DNA from: UBA4416 sp031539425
GTDB taxonomy: Bacteria > Bacteroidota > Bacteroidia > B-17B0 > Aurantibacillaceae
DNA: 6,949 bases
Direction: 5' to 3'
Assembly (NCBI GenBank): GCA_031539425.1
Contig: JAVKLI010000050.1
Span: 1-6,949, forward strand
Each line of letters opens with the position of its first letter. The stretch's first letter is position 1. Of the stretch, positions 5,054 to 6,949 are shown in pieces. The position numbers and the translations under genes were made by a program. A model generated the notes under the pieces. It was not told where the DNA came from and did no database searches. It saw only the letters and a program-made list of their open reading frames with translations.

Positions 5054-6226
5054 TTAGTTACAAATTGTTATTGCTGGGGTTCCAGTAGAAAAATTACAAA
5101 ATTTATAAGGAAATGTAATGGCATGACAAGCTATTTTATCAATAAAGCTACCCCACAAATCTTTACGGGTTGTAGAGGTTGTTTGGCAAGCAAACACGCC
5201 AACACCATTAGTAATGTTTGTATATATTGGTTTATCTTGAGCTATAGTTGATGATGGCGTATTAACTAAAAAATACATATATAAATCGTTATTACAGGCC
5301 ATGAGGTTAGTTTCTATATAGTCTACTTTTCTATTTTTTACATTGCTTGAATTGGTTTGAGATAGTTTTGAAGCAAGGTTACTAAAAAACCTAAATGGAT
5401 TAAAATTAAAACCTTTGATAAGCTCTATTTTAGAGGGGTCTTCCACGTTAATATAATCAAAGTCTAAATCAATAAAATGGATAGCAGACGTACCATCAGT
5501 ATAATTATCAATATAATGTAATCGTAAGTTTAAATCATAAGCTTTAGCATTTTTTGAAGTAACAAAATTAATCTGTACGTCTGAGTCAAAGTTTGAAAAG
5601 TCAGTATATTTATATCTATCACTTGATGTAGGTTGTGCGGGATAAAAGCCATGTTCTGGGTAACTAGGATTATTGGGAATATATATAAATGGCATTTGGT
5701 AGCCTATTCCACCTGATGATGTGCCATTGTAGTAGGTAAAAATACTATCTATCATTGTGGTGGAGGCATAGGCTAAAAGCGAATCTTTAGGCATTTTATA
5801 TATAGATATTTTATAATCTCCTGTTTTAAAAATTTTATCGTTAGTAGTCCAAATTCGTTGCTGGTTACTAAATGTACCGCCGGCAGTAGTAACCACTGAT
5901 TCGTTTAAAATAATTTGTTTTTTGGTAGCATTACCAATGGTAGTAGTTGTTTGGGTATAAACCCCGTTTTTGTCTATAAATCTTTCCAATACTACTTTCA
6001 ATTCACCTTGGTTGTAATTAACCATACTTGTAATTTTAGCGGCTTCTTTGGCATCGCCTTTGGTAACAAATACTTTATTAATTCGAATTTTTTGGATGGT
6101 ATCTGTTGGCTTTAAAACGCCATATACAGAGCACATTTCGCCACCTGGCATTACAATGTTTAAATCATTATTACATGATGTGCCTAAAATTAAGGCAATT
6201 GATAACAGGGCTAAAGATTTAGTCAT
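5054..6226 (-). CDS. DUF4249-like secreted lipoprotein
   Basis: A 390-aa lipoprotein. A short signal peptide ends in the lipobox LGTSC with the lipidated Cys18, followed by NND, so it is probably anchored to the outer membrane. The rest looks like an all-beta extracytoplasmic protein. Two segments are the basis of the family call: SVYGVLKPTDTIQKIRINKVF (from residue 33) near the N-terminus and PIYTNITNGVGVFACQTT (from residue 333) near the C-terminus, both reminiscent of DUF4249 lipoproteins, which are often linked to TonB-dependent receptors. No receptor gene is present here. Five further Cys in the last 80 residues (311, 347, 367, 377, 389) could form disulfides. The ATG at 6226 is fixed by the signal peptide. 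Role unknown; the ribBA neighbour gives no obvious functional link. Confidence 0.7.
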   Translation of the reverse strand: MTKSLALLSIALILGTSCNNDLNIVMPGGEMCSVYGVLKPTDTIQKIRINKVFVTKGDAKEAAKITSMVNYNQGELKVVLERFIDKNGVYTQTTTTIGNATKKQIILNESVVTTAGGTFSNQQRIWTTNDKIFKTGDYKISIYKMPKDSLLAYASTTMIDSIFTYYNGTSSGGIGYQMPFIYIPNNPSYPEHGFYPAQPTSSDRYKYTDFSNFDSDVQINFVTSKNAKAYDLNLRLHYIDNYTDGTSAIHFIDLDFDYINVEDPSKIELIKGFNFNPFRFFSNLASKLSQTNSSNVKNRKVDYIETNLMACNNDLYMYFLVNTPSSTIAQDKPIYTNITNGVGVFACQTTSTTRKDLWGSFIDKIACHAITFPYKFCNFSTGTPAITICN

Positions 6227-6277
6227 TGTGTGTTAGAAATTAAGTATGTCCGTTTTAGTATAGGCTAATAGGCTTAA

Positions 6278-6285
6278 CAAATATA
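6278..6285 (-). promoter_or_regulatory. candidate -7 box TATATTTG for the lipoprotein-ribBA unit
   Basis: Identical to the box at 3532-3539 and a perfect TAnnTTTG match on the minus strand, 51 nt upstream of the ATG at 6226. The position where a -33 element should lie (about 6304-6312) falls in the edge of the 116-bp repeat and shows no TTG. Confidence 0.5.
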
Positions 6286-6303
6286 TGTAAAATAAATTAT
6301 TCT

Positions 6304-6419
6304 GGTAGGTTCTAAAAATTAGTTTTTAGAGATTTGAATAAAAATCGTAGAACCCATTAAAACGATTTTTGTAATCTGTATCATTAAAAGTACAATATTT
6401 TCTCTTTACAACATCATAA
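6304..6419 (-). repeat. 116-bp repeat, right copy (inverted relative to 106-221)
   Basis: The reverse complement matches 106-221 at 108 of 116 positions by hand count, with all three potential stems kept; one base change (CCC to CCT) weakens the 9-bp stem. The copy lies between the lipoprotein promoter and the prophage remnant, with no transposase beside it. Its outer edge contains the TGA stop (6416-6414) of a tail-protein-like frame, just as the left copy begins right after a stop codon. Confidence 0.85.
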
Positions 6420-6506
6420 CTTATTGCCTATACTTACGGTACGCCTTGCACTGCTTGTGCCAAAACTTGTTTCTACTTTTTTTATAAAATAATAGCCGTG
6501 GTTATA
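6414..6506 (-). pseudogene. C-terminal fragment of a phage tail-type protein
   Basis: A minus-strand frame from 6506 to TGA 6416-6414 encodes 30 residues, YNHGYYFIKKV then ETSFGTSSARRTVSIGNKL. The pattern of aromatic-rich strand, FGTS and a basic/hydrophobic end resembles the C-termini of phage baseplate or late-control-type tail proteins, but this is a weak resemblance from a short stretch. It has no start codon and lies out of frame with the tape-measure fragment that overlaps it. I infer a deletion that joined a tape-measure gene to the end of a downstream tail gene. Confidence 0.4.
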
Positions 6507-6679
6507 TCAAACAAAGGTTTTATAAGCTCTGCCAATACCAACCCAATTTTACTTAACGAATTTTTAAACCTACCCATCATGGTGCTAAACTTACCACCTG
6601 CACTATTAGCCAGTTTTTCATTCATTCCATAATATCTTCCTCCTGCACTGGTTGCCGTTTTAAAAGCATCTTCTACCAT
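6482..6679 (-). pseudogene. phage tail tape measure protein, middle fragment
   Basis: In the same frame as the fragment at 6692-6949 and separated from it only by TAA 6694-6692 and four codons. It carries MVEDAFKTATSAGGRYYGMN and KFSTMMGRFKNSLSKIGLVLAELIKPLF, which is the second half of the conserved N-terminal tape-measure domain (TIGR02675 type). It then ends at TAA 6484-6482, whereas tape-measure proteins normally continue for hundreds of residues through hydrophobic and coiled-coil regions. The downstream part has been deleted. The ATG at 6679 is internal, not an ancestral start. Confidence 0.75.
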
Positions 6680-6691
6680 AGCAAAACTTAT

Positions 6692-6949
6692 TTACCCATC
6701 TTCCATTTTCTTTTTAAGGTCAGCCATGGATGTGCCTGTTTTTTGAGCGATAATCGTAAGTGGGTTAAAGCCATTACTAATAAGTTGTAATAAATCTTGC
6801 CCTTGCAACCTACCCGCCGCACCTATTTGCGAAAATGCTATAGCCAAACCTCTCAGTTTCTCATCATTACCCATAGCCACATCACCCAACATTTTTATGT
6901 TAGGTAAAATCTTTTCGGCACTCATGCCGTAGCCCAGCATCACTTCCGA
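6692..6949 (-). pseudogene. phage tail tape measure protein, N-terminal-domain fragment (5' end outside window)
   Basis: The frame enters from the right edge and ends at TAA 6694-6692. Tape-measure proteins set tail length and line the tail tube. Visible motifs are KMLGDVAMGNDEKLRGLAIAF, GRLQGQDLLQLISNGFNPL and KTGTSMADLKKKMEDG, a clear match to the conserved tape-measure domain. Family members continue with a Lys in a GKIS-like motif; here the sequence is GGG TAA ATA AGT TTT, so a single AAA-to-TAA change would explain the stop. Codons before 6943 stay open (TCG GAA), so the GTG at 6943 is not the start. The fragment marks a decayed prophage or phage-tail-like locus extending to the right. 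Confidence 0.8.

Noticed and set aside
5039..5251. Plus-strand 70-codon open frame
   Set aside because: It lies antisense to the end of the lipoprotein gene and has no family-like sequence.
1719..6694. Stop-codon reassignment, because two genes have single in-frame stops
   Set aside because: TAA and TAG both act as normal gene ends in this window (for example ribBA and the lipoprotein end in TAA, the transposase in TAG). Decay of two mobile-element genes is simpler.

Overview
The window looks like chromosomal DNA of a Bacteroidota bacterium. It is strongly AT-rich, the starts lack clear Shine-Dalgarno sequences, two genes have TATATTTG boxes matching the Bacteroidota -7 promoter consensus (TAnnTTTG), and a DUF4249-like lipoprotein, a fused ribBA and a tmRNA with a Gly-initiated tag (GEENSYAMAA) all fit that phylum. 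No complete prophage, CRISPR array or defence island is visible.

Left part (1-2276, + strand): the last 33 codons of an IS5-like transposase, a 116-bp repeat, then a compact integration module. The module is a 72-aa conserved-type small protein, an overlapping 39-aa ORF that ends in an ATGA overlap with the next gene, and a large serine recombinase. An in-frame TAG splits the recombinase after its zinc ribbon. Its reading frame runs on and ends antisense inside the tmRNA gene.

Centre (2096-2509, - strand): an apparently intact 367-nt tmRNA gene (ssrA). It has a 7-bp acceptor stem with the G3-U70 alanine identity pair, a T arm, a tag reading frame and a strong intrinsic terminator. The terminator lies inside the 3' coding part of the recombinase. 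The simplest reading is a serine-recombinase element integrated at the 3' end of ssrA, now partly decayed.

Centre-right (2611-6226, - strand): ordinary chromosomal genes. These are an exported protein with a Lys-rich repeat region and a probable beta-barrel, the bifunctional riboflavin-pathway enzyme RibBA, and, 30 bp upstream of ribBA, a DUF4249-like lipoprotein that may be co-transcribed with it.

Right part (6304-6949): an inverted second copy of the 116-bp repeat (8 differences), then a wrecked prophage. A tape-measure gene is broken by an in-frame TAA and deleted, so that it runs into the C-terminus of what looks like another tail protein. The two repeat copies face each other across about 6.1 kb that contains ssrA and ribBA.

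The most interesting biology is the recombinase/ssrA junction, where coding sequence, host RNA gene and terminator are superimposed, followed by the dispersed 116-bp palindromic repeat. All family assignments are from recognition of sequence motifs; no database search was run.
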